A stretch of DNA of 46,417 bases. Source: Roseburia sp. (GTDB lineage Bacteria; Bacillota; Clostridia; Lachnospirales; Lachnospiraceae). The stretch lies in assembly GCA_003483745.1 (NCBI GenBank), contig DMYD01000044.1, forward strand, positions 59,948-106,364, given 5' to 3'. A program made the position numbers and the translations under genes. This document shows positions 23,515 through 33,400 of the stretch, in pieces. The notes beneath the pieces were generated by a model, which saw nothing but the letters and a program-made list of their open reading frames with translations, was not told where the DNA came from and did no database searches. The first letter of the stretch is position 1. The number at the start of each line of letters is the position of its first letter.

Positions 23515-24339
23515 TCAGGATTCTTCGATCAACTCCGAAAGCGGCGCAAATGTGTATCCCATTTCTTCCCATTTTGTCAGCAGCTCATCTAAAATCTCTC
23601 CATTCGTCTTTGAAGTGCTGTGCAATAAAACGATCGCTCCCGGATGGATTCTCGTCAGCAATTTATCAAATGCCTCTTCCTTCGTCGGCTGATCATCCAC
23701 ATTCCAGTCCACATAGGCAAGGCTCCAGAAAAACGTATTGTATCCAAGTTCTTTTGCCATTTTAAGATTTGCTGTGCTGTATTTTCCCTGCGGTGGACGG
23801 TAATATTTGATCATTTCTTTTCCCGTGATCGACTGGTACAACGATGCAACATCATCAATTTCCTTTTGAAACGAAGCCATATCCGATATGGATGACATAT
23901 CCGGATGATGATAAGTATGGTTACCGACGGCATGCCCTTCTTCTGTCATCCGCTTTACGATATCCGGCGCAGATTCAAGGAAGTGCCCCACAACAAAAAA
24001 TGTAGCTTTTGCATTATGTTTTTTTAATGCATCCAAAATCGGTTCTGTATTTCCGTTTTCATATCCACAGTCAAACGTAAGATAAATAACCTTTTTGTTT
24101 TTATCCCCCACATACCATGCGTTGTATTCTTTCAATTCATCCGCCGTCACATTGCCTGTCGGCTGAGTTCCTTCTGCACCAAACCCCAATCCCCAGTTAT
24201 CTGCCTGATTCTGGACAGACACTGTCTGCACCGTCTTTTTTACCTGCTGTTTCTGCACCATGCCCACGCCCCAGCCCAGAATAAACATAAAAACAAACAA
24301 TGCCGTTACTTTTAAAATTTTCTTTTTCTTATGGCTCAT
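23515..24339 (-). CDS. PdaA-like polysaccharide (peptidoglycan) deacetylase
   Basis: A 274-residue carbohydrate esterase family 4 enzyme, membrane-anchored by an uncleaved N-terminal helix (VTALFVFMFILGWGVGM). NodB motifs are visible: TFDCGYENGNT (motif 1), HTYHHPDM (motif 2, metal-binding His), YYRPPQGKYS (motif 3), DWNVDD and IVLLHSTSKTN (motif 5). The TFDxGYENG and HSTSKTN variants resemble PdaA, which deacetylates N-acetylmuramic acid during muramic delta-lactam formation in spore cortex. I chose the ATG at 24339 because AAAGG lies six bases upstream; upstream in-frame ATGs have poorer sites. A vegetative wall-modifying role is the alternative. Confidence 0.85.
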   Translation of the reverse strand: MSHKKKKILKVTALFVFMFILGWGVGMVQKQQVKKTVQTVSVQNQADNWGLGFGAEGTQPTGNVTADELKEYNAWYVGDKNKKVIYLTFDCGYENGNTEPILDALKKHNAKATFFVVGHFLESAPDIVKRMTEEGHAVGNHTYHHPDMSSISDMASFQKEIDDVASLYQSITGKEMIKYYRPPQGKYSTANLKMAKELGYNTFFWSLAYVDWNVDDQPTKEEAFDKLLTRIHPGAIVLLHSTSKTNGEILDELLTKWEEMGYTFAPLSELIEES

Positions 24340-24376
24340 ACGTTTCCTTTCCATCTCACTTTCTGATGATTGCATA

Positions 24377-24413
24377 GCAACAATGCATTGCTGCCAAATA
24401 TTGCTACAATATT
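24377..24413 (-). promoter_or_regulatory. Tandem dyads upstream of the deacetylase gene
   Basis: A perfect 17-base dyad, AATATTGCTACAATATT (24397-24413), is next to an imperfect 18-base dyad, GCAACAATGCATTGCTGC (24377-24394). Both contain ATTGCT and CAAT words. They sit 40-75 bases upstream of the chosen ATG, where a repressor could act. No regulator is adjacent, so binding is inference. Confidence 0.35.
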
Positions 24414-24492
24414 CCTTTTTATATTCTATGTGAAAAGACGCATGTACCATGCCCGAAAAATTTTATTTGCAGGATTTCGGAAAACGAAGGAA

Positions 24493-24523
24493 CAAAAAAG
24501 GGGCTGACATTTCTGCCAGACCC
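24493..24523 (-). terminator. Terminator of the MacAB-like efflux operon
   Basis: On the leftward strand GGGTCTGGCA and TGTCAGCCCC pair at eight of ten positions around GAAA, followed by TTTTTT. It is 34 bases beyond the permease stop (24557). Confidence 0.7.
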
Positions 24524-24556
24524 TCCGGTAAATTCATCTAAATAATAAATTTTTCT

Positions 24557-25885
24557 TTATTCATAACGCAGTGCATCGATGACTTCCATCTTTGATGCCT
24601 TGTTTGCCGGATAATATCCGAAAAATACACCGGTCAGCATAGAGAAGAACAGGGAAAGCATGATCGCCGTTACAGAAGGATGCACCGACATGATAATGTA
24701 ATTTGCATACTGTGCATACATACTCTGAATAACAAATCCAGCCACTTTTCCAAGCAATGCTCCGATTCCTACGCCGATCAGGATACCGATAATACCACCG
24801 ATCAGACAGAGCATGATCGCCTCAATTACGAACTGCATACGAATCGTACGCCGTTTTGCACCAAGTGCCATACGGACACCAATCTCTCTGGTACGCTCCG
24901 TGATGGACACGAGCATGATATTCATAACGCCGACACCACCTACGATCAGTGAAATCGCCGCAATACCGGAAACCGCAATCGTGATCACGTTAAGTACCGT
25001 ATTGATCATACCAAGGTCGGATGCCATGTTGTATGCACTGACATGGAAGTTTTTATTGTTCGCATATACCTCATCAAAATATGATAAGACATCAGCGGTT
25101 GCCTGGTTGACATCCGCAAGCGGGTCGATCATAAGATTAAAATAATCATAGCCGGTACGGTCAGCACCCTGAAGTTTAAAGCAGGTCTGAAGCGGGATCA
25201 TTACATCTGTACTTCGGTCTTTTTCCGGAATGGATGTGTCCACTTTTCCAAATAATGCCTGATTATATACGTAAACACCAACTACAACAAAATCATAAAT
25301 TCCGCCATCCGATGTTGCAACGGAAATGGTTTCACCGATGGGATCTTTTCCGTTAAAGTATCTCTCTGCCATCGTATCTGCGATCACACAAACTTTCTTT
25401 TTGCCATTATTATCTTCCTTTGTCAGATTTCTTCCGGCATGCATCTCCAGTTTCATGAACTCTAAATATTCCGGCGTAATACCATCCAGACTGACGTTTG
25501 CATAATTACTGGAATCTTTTTCATCTTTAATAGTTCCTGATCCAAGATAAGTCTGAGCTGCAACACCTGTTACCTCATCCGGATATTTTTCAATCAATCC
25601 ATCGATCATATCCTGTGTGACATAATCGCTGTCTGTCATATCCGGCTGTTCCCAGGTAGCCCAGTCTTCATCATTTTCCGGATAACGTGCCTCGACATAC
25701 GCCTGTACCATATTTCCACCAAGTGAATTCATGGTTGCCGTCAGCGTACTCTGGATGGAACCACCGATCGTCGTGATAATGATCACCGAACTGATACCGA
25801 TGATGATTCCAAGCATCGTCAGAAGAGAACGCATCTTGTTGCTGGAAATACTCGTGACCGCCTCTTTGATATTTTCCCAAAACAT
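24557..25885 (-). CDS. MacB-like ABC transporter permease (FtsX family)
   Basis: A 442-residue permease. One N-terminal transmembrane helix (MLGIIIGISSVIIITTI), a large extracytoplasmic MacB_PCD-type domain (about residues 45-275) and three C-terminal helices with the FtsX signature VGGVGVMNIMLVSITERTRE are visible. These proteins transduce ATP energy to an extracytoplasmic domain rather than forming a classical channel; substrates include peptides and macrolides. The ATG overlaps the TAA of the ATPase gene by one base (TAATG). It is the last gene of an adaptor-ATPase-permease operon. Confidence 0.92.
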   Translation of the reverse strand: MFWENIKEAVTSISSNKMRSLLTMLGIIIGISSVIIITTIGGSIQSTLTATMNSLGGNMVQAYVEARYPENDEDWATWEQPDMTDSDYVTQDMIDGLIEKYPDEVTGVAAQTYLGSGTIKDEKDSSNYANVSLDGITPEYLEFMKLEMHAGRNLTKEDNNGKKKVCVIADTMAERYFNGKDPIGETISVATSDGGIYDFVVVGVYVYNQALFGKVDTSIPEKDRSTDVMIPLQTCFKLQGADRTGYDYFNLMIDPLADVNQATADVLSYFDEVYANNKNFHVSAYNMASDLGMINTVLNVITIAVSGIAAISLIVGGVGVMNIMLVSITERTREIGVRMALGAKRRTIRMQFVIEAIMLCLIGGIIGILIGVGIGALLGKVAGFVIQSMYAQYANYIIMSVHPSVTAIMLSLFFSMLTGVFFGYYPANKASKMEVIDALRYE

Positions 25886-26583
25886 TAATGTTCACCTCCG
25901 TTATCCGCCACGATCTGTCCGTCTAACAGAGTAACGATACGCTCTGTCTCCTGTGCAAGTTCCTGGGAGTGTGTGATCAGGACAATCGTTTTCCCCTGTT
26001 CTTCATGAAGCTTGTGGAACAGATCCATGACCATATGACCTGTCTTAGAATCCAGCGCTCCGGTCGGCTCATCCGCAAGGATGATTGCCGGATCATTGAT
26101 CATTGCCCTTGCAATCGCAACACGTTGTTTCTGACCACCGGAAAGTTCGTTTGGTCTGTGATCCGCACGTTCCTCCATTCCCACCATTTTAAGCATTTCC
26201 ATGGCATGTTCTTTTCTATTTTTGGAATGATCTTCTCCATATAATAACGGTACCATAACATTTTTTAACGCATTGGCCCTCGGAAGAAGATTGAAGTTCT
26301 GAAATACAAAACCGATCCTGCGGTTTCTGATCGCACTTCGCACCTCATCTGACATTCCATTGACATCCTGTCCCTCCAGATAATAATTTCCCTGTGTCTG
26401 ACGGTCGAGGACTCCAATAATATTCATCAATGTACTCTTACCGGAACCGGATTCACCGACAATGGAAACAAATTCTCCTTTATTTACGGTAAGATTGATC
26501 CCATGTAATATTTCAAGTTCATTTGGTTTTCCCAAATAATATGTCTTTACGATATTTTCCATTCGGATTACTGGTTCACTCAC
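25885..26583 (-). CDS. MacB-like ABC transporter ATPase (LolD/MacB/FtsE type)
   Basis: A 232-residue ATPase. Walker A GESGSGKST, Q-loop FVFQNFNLLPR, signature LSGGQKQR, Walker B IILADEPTGALD and H-loop LITHS are intact. The short form fits partners of FtsX-type permeases. The start is a GTG overlapping the adaptor TAG by one base, and the stop overlaps the permease ATG. Such tight packing indicates one transcript and stoichiometric expression. Confidence 0.95.
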   Translation of the reverse strand: MSEPVIRMENIVKTYYLGKPNELEILHGINLTVNKGEFVSIVGESGSGKSTLMNIIGVLDRQTQGNYYLEGQDVNGMSDEVRSAIRNRRIGFVFQNFNLLPRANALKNVMVPLLYGEDHSKNRKEHAMEMLKMVGMEERADHRPNELSGGQKQRVAIARAMINDPAIILADEPTGALDSKTGHMVMDLFHKLHEEQGKTIVLITHSQELAQETERIVTLLDGQIVADNGGEH

Positions 26584-28004
26584 TACTCATTTCCCTCCAC
26601 GTCGTTGCTCATACCTTCTGCATCTGAGCTGTCATCCGTAGCTGCTCCAGTTCCCATATCCTGTTCGGAATACATCTGTTCTGGTGTAAACTGCTGTCCT
26701 TCCATCACAGTTCCAGAATAATCATAAATCAGCTTATCCCCTTCTGACAGATCTCCACCGGTTACCTCAGTATAATAATCAACCTCCTCACCGACTGTGA
26801 TATTCTTTTTCACTGCCGTAGCAGAACCATCTGCATTTGCCTCCGCTACAAGTACATAAGAATTACCATCATCATCTGTTTTGACCAGATCATATGGAAC
26901 TGCTAAAACCTCACCTCTTTCTTTGATCATTACTTTTGCTTTTGCTTCCATGCCAACAAGAAGTTCTGTGTTATCCAAAGAAATCTCAACGGAATATCCT
27001 CCCGATGTTGTTGTCTGTCCATCAGATCCTGTAGACTGTCCTTTGACACGGACAACTCTCGTTACGGTTCCGTTAATCGTTTCATCTCCCATTGCATCTG
27101 CTGTTACAGTTGCTTTCATTCCCTCTTCGATCTTTAAAATATCGGCTTCTTCCACAGTTGCAACCATCTTTAAAGAACTGGTATCTTCAATCGTTACAAG
27201 TGGTGTTTTGGAATCTGCATTGATATCTCCGACAGAAACATTGACTGCCGTTACAACGCCTCCGCAAGGTGCTGTGATGTTACAGTCATTTAACTGTTCT
27301 TTTAAATCTGTCAGTTTATCTTTGGACGTAGAATCTGTTGCCTTATATTGGTCAAGTTCTACCGCAAGCTGTGCATCTGCAACCGCACGGTTCGTTGTCT
27401 CTAATGTTTTCTGATATGCTTCCTCTGCATTTGTGACCGCTTTCTGTGCAGCTAATAAAGCCTGATAATCCGCATCTGACTTATCCTCGCTCTTATCCCA
27501 CATGATATTCTGTACACGGTAAGCCTCTTTTGCATCGTCAATTGTCTTCTGCGCATCAGCAAGCTGTGTCTGCTGATCCTCTTTCGCACGGCTGACTGCC
27601 TCTGCTGTCTGTCTGGAATTGATACTGTCTGTCGCATTGGTGTCAGACATATTTTTTTCGAGATCTGCGATCTGATCCTTGATCGTAGAAGAATCAAGTG
27701 TGCATAACACATCGCCTTCTTTTACGATATCTCCGACCTGAACATTAACTGCTGTAACCTCTGCCAATGCTTTTGAAGTTGCATTGTTCTTCGTGATACC
27801 TGATACAGTACCTTTTAAAGAGATCGTATCCGATAAATCTCTTTTCTGTACCGGCTCAACCTCTACTGTATTGACCGCCGTTGCCACCTGACTTGTCATT
27901 TTCTTTACTGCATTTCCAATAATTGCAGCTATAACAATCACAACTACAAGCACAATAATTACTATTTTTTTCTTTCCATTTTTTGGTTTTGTCTTGTCAC
28001 CCAT
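26583..28004 (-). CDS. MacA-like periplasmic-adaptor-type (HlyD/RND adaptor) protein
   Basis: A 473-residue membrane-fusion protein with an N-terminal anchor (KKIVIIVLVVVIVIAAIIG), split biotinyl-lipoyl halves (VGDIVKEGDVLCTLD and APCGGVVTAVNVSVGD), a coiled-coil hairpin of about residues 110-215 and a beta-barrel (residues 265-350). In a monoderm cell it probably links the permease to the wall side. The acidic C-terminal tail of about 35 residues (after QFTPEQMYSEQDM) is an unusual extension. First gene of the operon; GGGAG lies upstream of the ATG. Confidence 0.9.
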   Translation of the reverse strand: MGDKTKPKNGKKKIVIIVLVVVIVIAAIIGNAVKKMTSQVATAVNTVEVEPVQKRDLSDTISLKGTVSGITKNNATSKALAEVTAVNVQVGDIVKEGDVLCTLDSSTIKDQIADLEKNMSDTNATDSINSRQTAEAVSRAKEDQQTQLADAQKTIDDAKEAYRVQNIMWDKSEDKSDADYQALLAAQKAVTNAEEAYQKTLETTNRAVADAQLAVELDQYKATDSTSKDKLTDLKEQLNDCNITAPCGGVVTAVNVSVGDINADSKTPLVTIEDTSSLKMVATVEEADILKIEEGMKATVTADAMGDETINGTVTRVVRVKGQSTGSDGQTTTSGGYSVEISLDNTELLVGMEAKAKVMIKERGEVLAVPYDLVKTDDDGNSYVLVAEANADGSATAVKKNITVGEEVDYYTEVTGGDLSEGDKLIYDYSGTVMEGQQFTPEQMYSEQDMGTGAATDDSSDAEGMSNDVEGNE

Positions 28005-28040
28005 TTTTATTTCTCCCTTTTCTTAATTCGATTTACGGTG

Positions 28041-28100
28041 ATTGTATCATTATCTATCTGTCAAAAAAAGGCACTTAAGTAAATATTAAGAATTCTTAAG
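28041..28100 (-). promoter_or_regulatory. Regulatory region of the efflux operon with phased TTAAG repeats
   Basis: Rightward CTTAA, ATTAA and CTTAA begin at 28074, 28085 and 28095, 10-11 bases apart, and the right-hand part contains the palindrome TTAAGAATTCTTAA. They lie just upstream of a poor -35 region (28064-28069) and a -10 TACAAT (28041-28046, leftward). Helically phased repeats abutting a weak -35 are typical of OmpR/PhoB-type response-regulator activation. No two-component gene is in the window. Confidence 0.5.
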
Positions 28101-28133
28101 TTTTCCATCCGCAAATCTTTCACTTTTTGTATT

Positions 28134-28149
28134 ACTGTAATAATACAGT
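28134..28149. promoter_or_regulatory. 16-base dyad ACTGTAATAATACAGT
   Basis: Perfect six-base arms around ATAA in the 245-base gap between nudC and the efflux operon. It could be an operator for the efflux operon or a small 3' hairpin of nudC. I see no other structure between 28150 and 28249. Confidence 0.3.
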
Positions 28150-28249
28150 GGTTTCTTTGGAGTGTCAAGACATTTTTTGTATTTGGTATGATTTTATATA
28201 CCAGTTTCGTCAGGCTTTTAGAATCTGCCGTGTTCCAATTCGCCGTTCG

Positions 28250-29122
28250 TCAATCATGCAAGCATGTTGACTCTCTTGCGCTCATCATATCACGAAAATA
28301 TAACATCATTTCCCGCGTCAGGCTGAGTCCCTCCGGATCATCCGGGACATCCTCAAAATCAACCCACTCTGCACAGGCAAGTTCCTCATGATCCAGCCGA
28401 ATCGCATCTCCCTCATCATCCAGCTCACAAAAATAACCCAGCAGCAGATTGCTGTCAAATCCCCATGGCTGGCTCTTGTAATAGCGGATATTTTTTACGG
28501 AAAGTCCAACCTCTTCTTTCACTTCCCGTGCTACTGTCTCCTCGGCAGTTTCACCAATTTCCGTAAATCCTGCAATCAACGCATACCGTTTGTATTCACG
28601 GTTTGCATACTTCGTCATAAGAATCTTTCTGCCATTTGTCACACCTACGATCACTGCCGGCGCAATTTTCGGGAAAACCATATTATTGCAGTGTGGGCAT
28701 GAAAGCATCCTGAGTTTTTCACTATGCACCAGTCTGTGTCCACATCTGCCGCAATAGACATTATCACGGTACCAGACGTATAAATGCCAGGCAGTCGCCG
28801 CTGCAAGTACCTGCTCTTTCGGCTGCATAGTACGCGTTTCAAACATTTTATAATATGCAAATCCCGGCACCTCTAACCCAACTCCCGGATTCATCAAAAA
28901 ATAATCGTCACTGCCGATTGAAAAAAGATAAACACATGCTGGCATCTTCCTTTCCATTTTGCGACAGATTATCTTTAGTTCTCCGTACGTCAGATAACAC
29001 ATCTGCCCATCATTTTTTACCAAAATGCGATTTTCATTGAAAATCATCAGAAAACTTTTATCTTGCGGTGTTTTTTTGTGATATTCATTGCTAAGGTGCA
29101 TCGGAAATATATCCTGGATCAT
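28250..29122 (-). CDS. nudC: NADH pyrophosphatase / RNA-decapping Nudix hydrolase
   Basis: A 290-residue protein with the NudC architecture: an N-terminal domain, a four-Cys zinc ribbon (CGRCGHRLVHSEK and LSCPHCNN), then a Nudix domain with a complete box from GFTEIGETAEETVARE to VKEEVGL. SQPWGFDSNLLL, matching the NudC-specific SQPWPF motif, follows. It hydrolyses NAD(H) and can remove NAD caps from RNA in other bacteria. I chose the ATG at 29122 with AAAGGAG upstream; the frame is open 11 codons further. Monocistronic as far as can be seen. Confidence 0.93.
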   Translation of the reverse strand: MIQDIFPMHLSNEYHKKTPQDKSFLMIFNENRILVKNDGQMCYLTYGELKIICRKMERKMPACVYLFSIGSDDYFLMNPGVGLEVPGFAYYKMFETRTMQPKEQVLAAATAWHLYVWYRDNVYCGRCGHRLVHSEKLRMLSCPHCNNMVFPKIAPAVIVGVTNGRKILMTKYANREYKRYALIAGFTEIGETAEETVAREVKEEVGLSVKNIRYYKSQPWGFDSNLLLGYFCELDDEGDAIRLDHEELACAEWVDFEDVPDDPEGLSLTREMMLYFRDMMSARESTCLHD

Positions 29123-29213
29123 TGTATTTTCTCCTTTATTTTCCTTTATTCTCATTTATTCTGACAGAACCACAGATCACACACGGGATTTTACATCCCT
29201 TTATGCCATCATT

Positions 29214-29251
29214 CAAAAAACGGATGATATTTCATTCTGAAATACCATCCG
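29214..29251 (-). terminator. Terminator of the rhomboid-like gene
   Basis: Leftward CGGATGGTATTTCA and TGAAATATCATCCG form a 14-base stem with one G-T position and a three-base loop, followed by six T residues. It separates the rhomboid-like gene from nudC. Confidence 0.85.
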
Positions 29252-29265
29252 GCCTGTCATATTAT

Positions 29266-30147
29266 TTAACCTTTTTTAATATGCTTATGTGTAAACAGAT
29301 GATCCTGGCAATATTCATAATTACCGTCACATTTTGAACAGAAACGGAACTCTAAATTCGGATCATCCAGCTCTGTTCTGCCACAGATGGCACATTTGTG
29401 CTTTGTAATGCCGGAGCCCGGTCTGGGTTGACGCATCTGTGTCTTGAACTGCTGTCTCCTGTGTATCTCATGCGGTGAATAACGCTTGAAATCTCTCGTT
29501 GAAAAGAAGAAAATAATAAAATTGAGCAGTGACATAAAAATTGCCACTCTTCCAGCCCAGCCGCTGATCACAAACTCATAGAGCGTCAGCACTGCATAAA
29601 CAATCGCCATCCATTTCATCTTGATCGGGATAATGAAGTACAGCATCACCTGCATATCCGGATACATCAAGGCAAATGCAAGAAAAATGGACATATTAAT
29701 ATAGTTTGTGGAAAATCCCGACGCAATCGAATAAGATAACTGTGCCGCCAGTGCAGGCATCTGTGATATTACAGATGCATTCATCGCATAATAAATACCG
29801 TACAAAACAAATGCACCGATCACAGTAAATATCATTCCGCCGAAAATATAGACATTGAAACGGAAAGTTCCCCAGGTACGTTCAAGAGCCATACCAAGCT
29901 GATAATAAAACAATGCCATGATTAAAAGGAAAATCAGATTTGACTCGGTCGGCATAAACACCCATGTCACCAGTCTCCAGATCTGTCCATGTAAAATATG
30001 ATAAGGACTGAGTGTTAGATAGCTTAAAATGCCAGGTGATACGGTTCCGAATACATAGCCGATCGTATATGCTCCGATCAGCCATATAATAAGGTTTGGA
30101 ACTGCATAACGACCAATTTTACGTTCTAATTTATTTAACCAGTTCAT
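29266..30147 (-). CDS. Rhomboid-superfamily membrane protein with C-terminal zinc ribbon, likely inactive
   Basis: A 293-residue protein with six hydrophobic segments between residues 15 and 215, including the rhomboid-like entry LHGQIWRLVTWVFMP and the LERTWGTFRFNVYIFGG motif. The catalytic GxSG serine of rhomboid proteases is not visible in the expected helix (INMSIFLAFALMYPDMQ), so it resembles pseudo-rhomboids or derlin-like proteins. The C-terminal tail carries CAICGR and CSKCDGNYEYCQDHLFTH, a zinc-binding ribbon. AAGG precedes the ATG at 30147. The function is unknown; membrane-protein quality control is a guess from the family. Confidence 0.75.
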   Translation of the reverse strand: MNWLNKLERKIGRYAVPNLIIWLIGAYTIGYVFGTVSPGILSYLTLSPYHILHGQIWRLVTWVFMPTESNLIFLLIMALFYYQLGMALERTWGTFRFNVYIFGGMIFTVIGAFVLYGIYYAMNASVISQMPALAAQLSYSIASGFSTNYINMSIFLAFALMYPDMQVMLYFIIPIKMKWMAIVYAVLTLYEFVISGWAGRVAIFMSLLNFIIFFFSTRDFKRYSPHEIHRRQQFKTQMRQPRPGSGITKHKCAICGRTELDDPNLEFRFCSKCDGNYEYCQDHLFTHKHIKKG

Positions 30148-30314
30148 CAGATAAAACCTTAACCTTTCTTTGAAAACACGCTGCCGGTCACATACACCGA
30201 TCATGTAAATTGTAACCAGAACATCACTTTTTTCAGTATATCCGTATGCATGTGCTTTGTCAATCCGGGCTGATTTTATTCATAAAAAGTTTATACTTTT
30301 CCCCGATTTGCACA

Positions 30315-30343
30315 TTGTCTTTTGTAAAATCATGTCGTATAAT
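30315..30343 (+). promoter_or_regulatory. Promoter of the activase/dehydratase fusion gene
   Basis: TTGTCT (30315-30320) and a perfect TATAAT (30338-30343) are spaced 17 bases, about 105 bases before the ATG at 30449. The remainder of the 30148-30448 gap shows nothing else I can support. Confidence 0.65.
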
Positions 30344-30448
30344 GTACTTTGCTTGGCTTTTGCCCGGCATTCTTTTTAATAAGAAGAAACAGCCACTTTA
30401 TTTATATATTTTATCCGGATTTTCCGGAGTTACTGACTGGAGGAAATT

Positions 30449-33400
30449 ATGGAAAATAATACGCTTCACAAACTTGGAATTGATATCGGTTCTACCACCG
30501 TAAAGGTTGCCGTGCTCGACGAACAGGACAATCTGCTCTTTTCCGATTATGAAAGACACTTTGCCAACATACGGGAAACGCTTTCTTCTCTGATCCAGAA
30601 AGCATTCGATCAGCTTGGCGACAAAAAGGTCGCACCAATGATCACCGGTTCCGGCGGACTTACGCTTGCAAAGCACTTAGATGTTCCTTTTGTACAGGAA
30701 GTTATCTCTGTATCTACTGCCTTACAGCACTATGCTCCACAGACGGATGTTGCCATTGAACTTGGCGGTGAAGATGCAAAAATTATTTATTTTGAAGGCG
30801 GTAATGTAGAACAGCGTATGAATGGTATCTGTGCAGGCGGTACCGGTTCTTTTATTGACCAGATGGCTTCCCTGATCCAGACAGATGCCTCCGGTCTGAA
30901 CGAATATGCAAAGAATTACAAAGCAATCTACCCGATTGCTGCCCGCTGCGGTGTTTTTGCCAAAACAGATATCCAACCTCTGATCAATGAAGGTGCTACA
31001 AGAGAAGATCTTTCTGCATCTATTTTTCAGGCGGTCGTTAATCAGACGATCAGTGGTCTTGCCTGTGGTAAACCGATCCGCGGCCACGTCGCATTCTTAG
31101 GCGGTCCACTCCACTTTTTATCCGAATTAAAGGCTGCATTTATCCGCACCTTGAACTTGGATGATGAGCATGCGATCACCCCGGACAATTCACACCTTTA
31201 TGCGGCGATCGGTTCTGCTTTAAACTGCAAACCGGAACAGAACACAACCCTTTCTTCCATGCTTGAAAAACTAAACTCTGATATACATATGGAATTTGAG
31301 GTAGCACGTCTTGATCCATTATTTAAAGATCAGGAAGAATATGATACTTTCCGTGCCCGCCACGACGGACACAATGTGAAAACAGGCGATCTTTCCACTT
31401 ACGAAGGAAACTGTTATCTCGGTATCGACGCCGGTTCCACCACAACAAAAATTGCTCTGGTTGGTGAAGACGGTTCTTTATTGTATTCATTTTACAGTAA
31501 CAACAACGGAAGTCCTCTCTCCACTGCAATCCGTTCTATCAAGGAGATTTATGAAAAGCTTCCGGCAAATGCACATATCGTACACTCCTGCTCTACCGGT
31601 TACGGCGAAGCGCTTTTAAAAGCTGCGTTAATGTTAGATGACGGCGAGGTAGAAACCGTCGCCCACTATTATGCGGCAGCATTTTTCGACCCTGAGGTAG
31701 ACTGTATCTTAGACATCGGCGGTCAGGATATGAAATGCATCAAGATCAAAAATCAGACCGTGGACAGTGTGCAGTTAAATGAAGCCTGTTCCTCCGGCTG
31801 TGGTTCTTTCATCGAAACATTTGCAAAATCCTTAAACTTTTCTGTACAGGATTTCGCAAAAGAGGCGCTTTTTGCAAAAAACCCGATCGATCTTGGGACC
31901 CGCTGTACCGTATTCATGAACTCCAAAGTAAAACAGGCACAGAAAGAAGGCGCTTCCGTCGCTGATATCTCTGCCGGGCTTGCCTACTCCGTCATTAAAA
32001 ATGCATTATTTAAAGTTATCAAGCTCTCTGACGCAAGCGAACTTGGAAAAAACATCGTGGTACAGGGTGGTACTTTTTACAATGATGCCGTGCTCCGCAG
32101 CTTTGAAAAGATCTCCGGCTGTGAATGTGTCCGCCCGGATATCGCAGGTATCATGGGTGCTTTCGGTGCTGCTCTCATCGCAAGAGAGCGCCATGAAGCG
32201 GACTATCAGACAACAATGCTCTCCATCGACGAGATCAATGCACTGACTTTCGATACCAAACTTGCAAGATGTCAGGGCTGTACCAACCACTGTCTGCTGA
32301 CGATCAACCGTTTCTCCGGAAACCGCCAGTATATCACCGGAAACCGCTGTGAGCGCGGTGTCGGCGGTGTGAAAAACAAAGAAAATATTCCAAACTTATT
32401 TGAATATAAAAATAAACGTTTATTCGACTACCCTTCCTTAAAACCGGAAGAGGCCCCGCGCGGCACGGTAGGTATCCCAAGAGTTTTAAATATGTACGAA
32501 AATTTCCCGTTTTGGGCTACCTTTTTCAAAAAACTTGGTTTTTCCGTTGTGCTGTCCCCACAGTCAACCAGAAAGATCTACGAACTTGGCATTGACTCGA
32601 TTCCGAGTGAATCCGAGTGTTATCCGGCAAAACTTGCACATGGACATGTGACCTGGCTGATCCATCAGAATGTGGACTTTATTTTCTACCCATGTGTTCC
32701 TTATGAACGCAATGAATTCCCGGATTCCAACAACCATTACAACTGCCCGATCGTAACTTCCTATGCGGAAAATATCAAAAATAACGTGGAAGATATTACT
32801 TCCGGCAAAGTACGTTTTTATAATCCATTCATGGCATTTACCAGTGAAGAAACTTTATCCTCACAGCTTGTAAAAGCTTTTACTGCACCAGAATTTGCCA
32901 TCCCAGAGTCTGAGATCCGCGATGCCGTTTCCGAAGGATACAAAGAACTTGCCGTTGTCCGTATGGAAATGCAAAAAAAAGGTGAGGAAGTCTTAGATTA
33001 TATGGAAAAGACCGGGAAACGCGGTATCGTATTAGCAGGACGTCCATACCACGTTGACCCTGAGATCAACCACGGTATTCCGGAACTGATCAATTCCTAC
33101 GGTATTGCCGTGCTGACAGAGGATTCCGTTTCCCATCTGCATCAGGTGGAGCGTCCACTCATCGTTATGGATCAATGGATGTATCATTCCCGTCTGTATG
33201 CAGCTGCCAACTTTGTAAAAACCAGAGATGATCTCGACCTGATCCAGTTAAACTCTTTCGGCTGTGGCTTAGATGCCGTTACCACCGATGCAGTCAATGA
33301 CATTCTGACAAAATCAGGTAAAATTTACACCTGCTTAAAGATTGATGAGGTTAACAACTTAGGTGCCGCAAGGATCCGTATCCGTTCTTTACTCTCCGCT

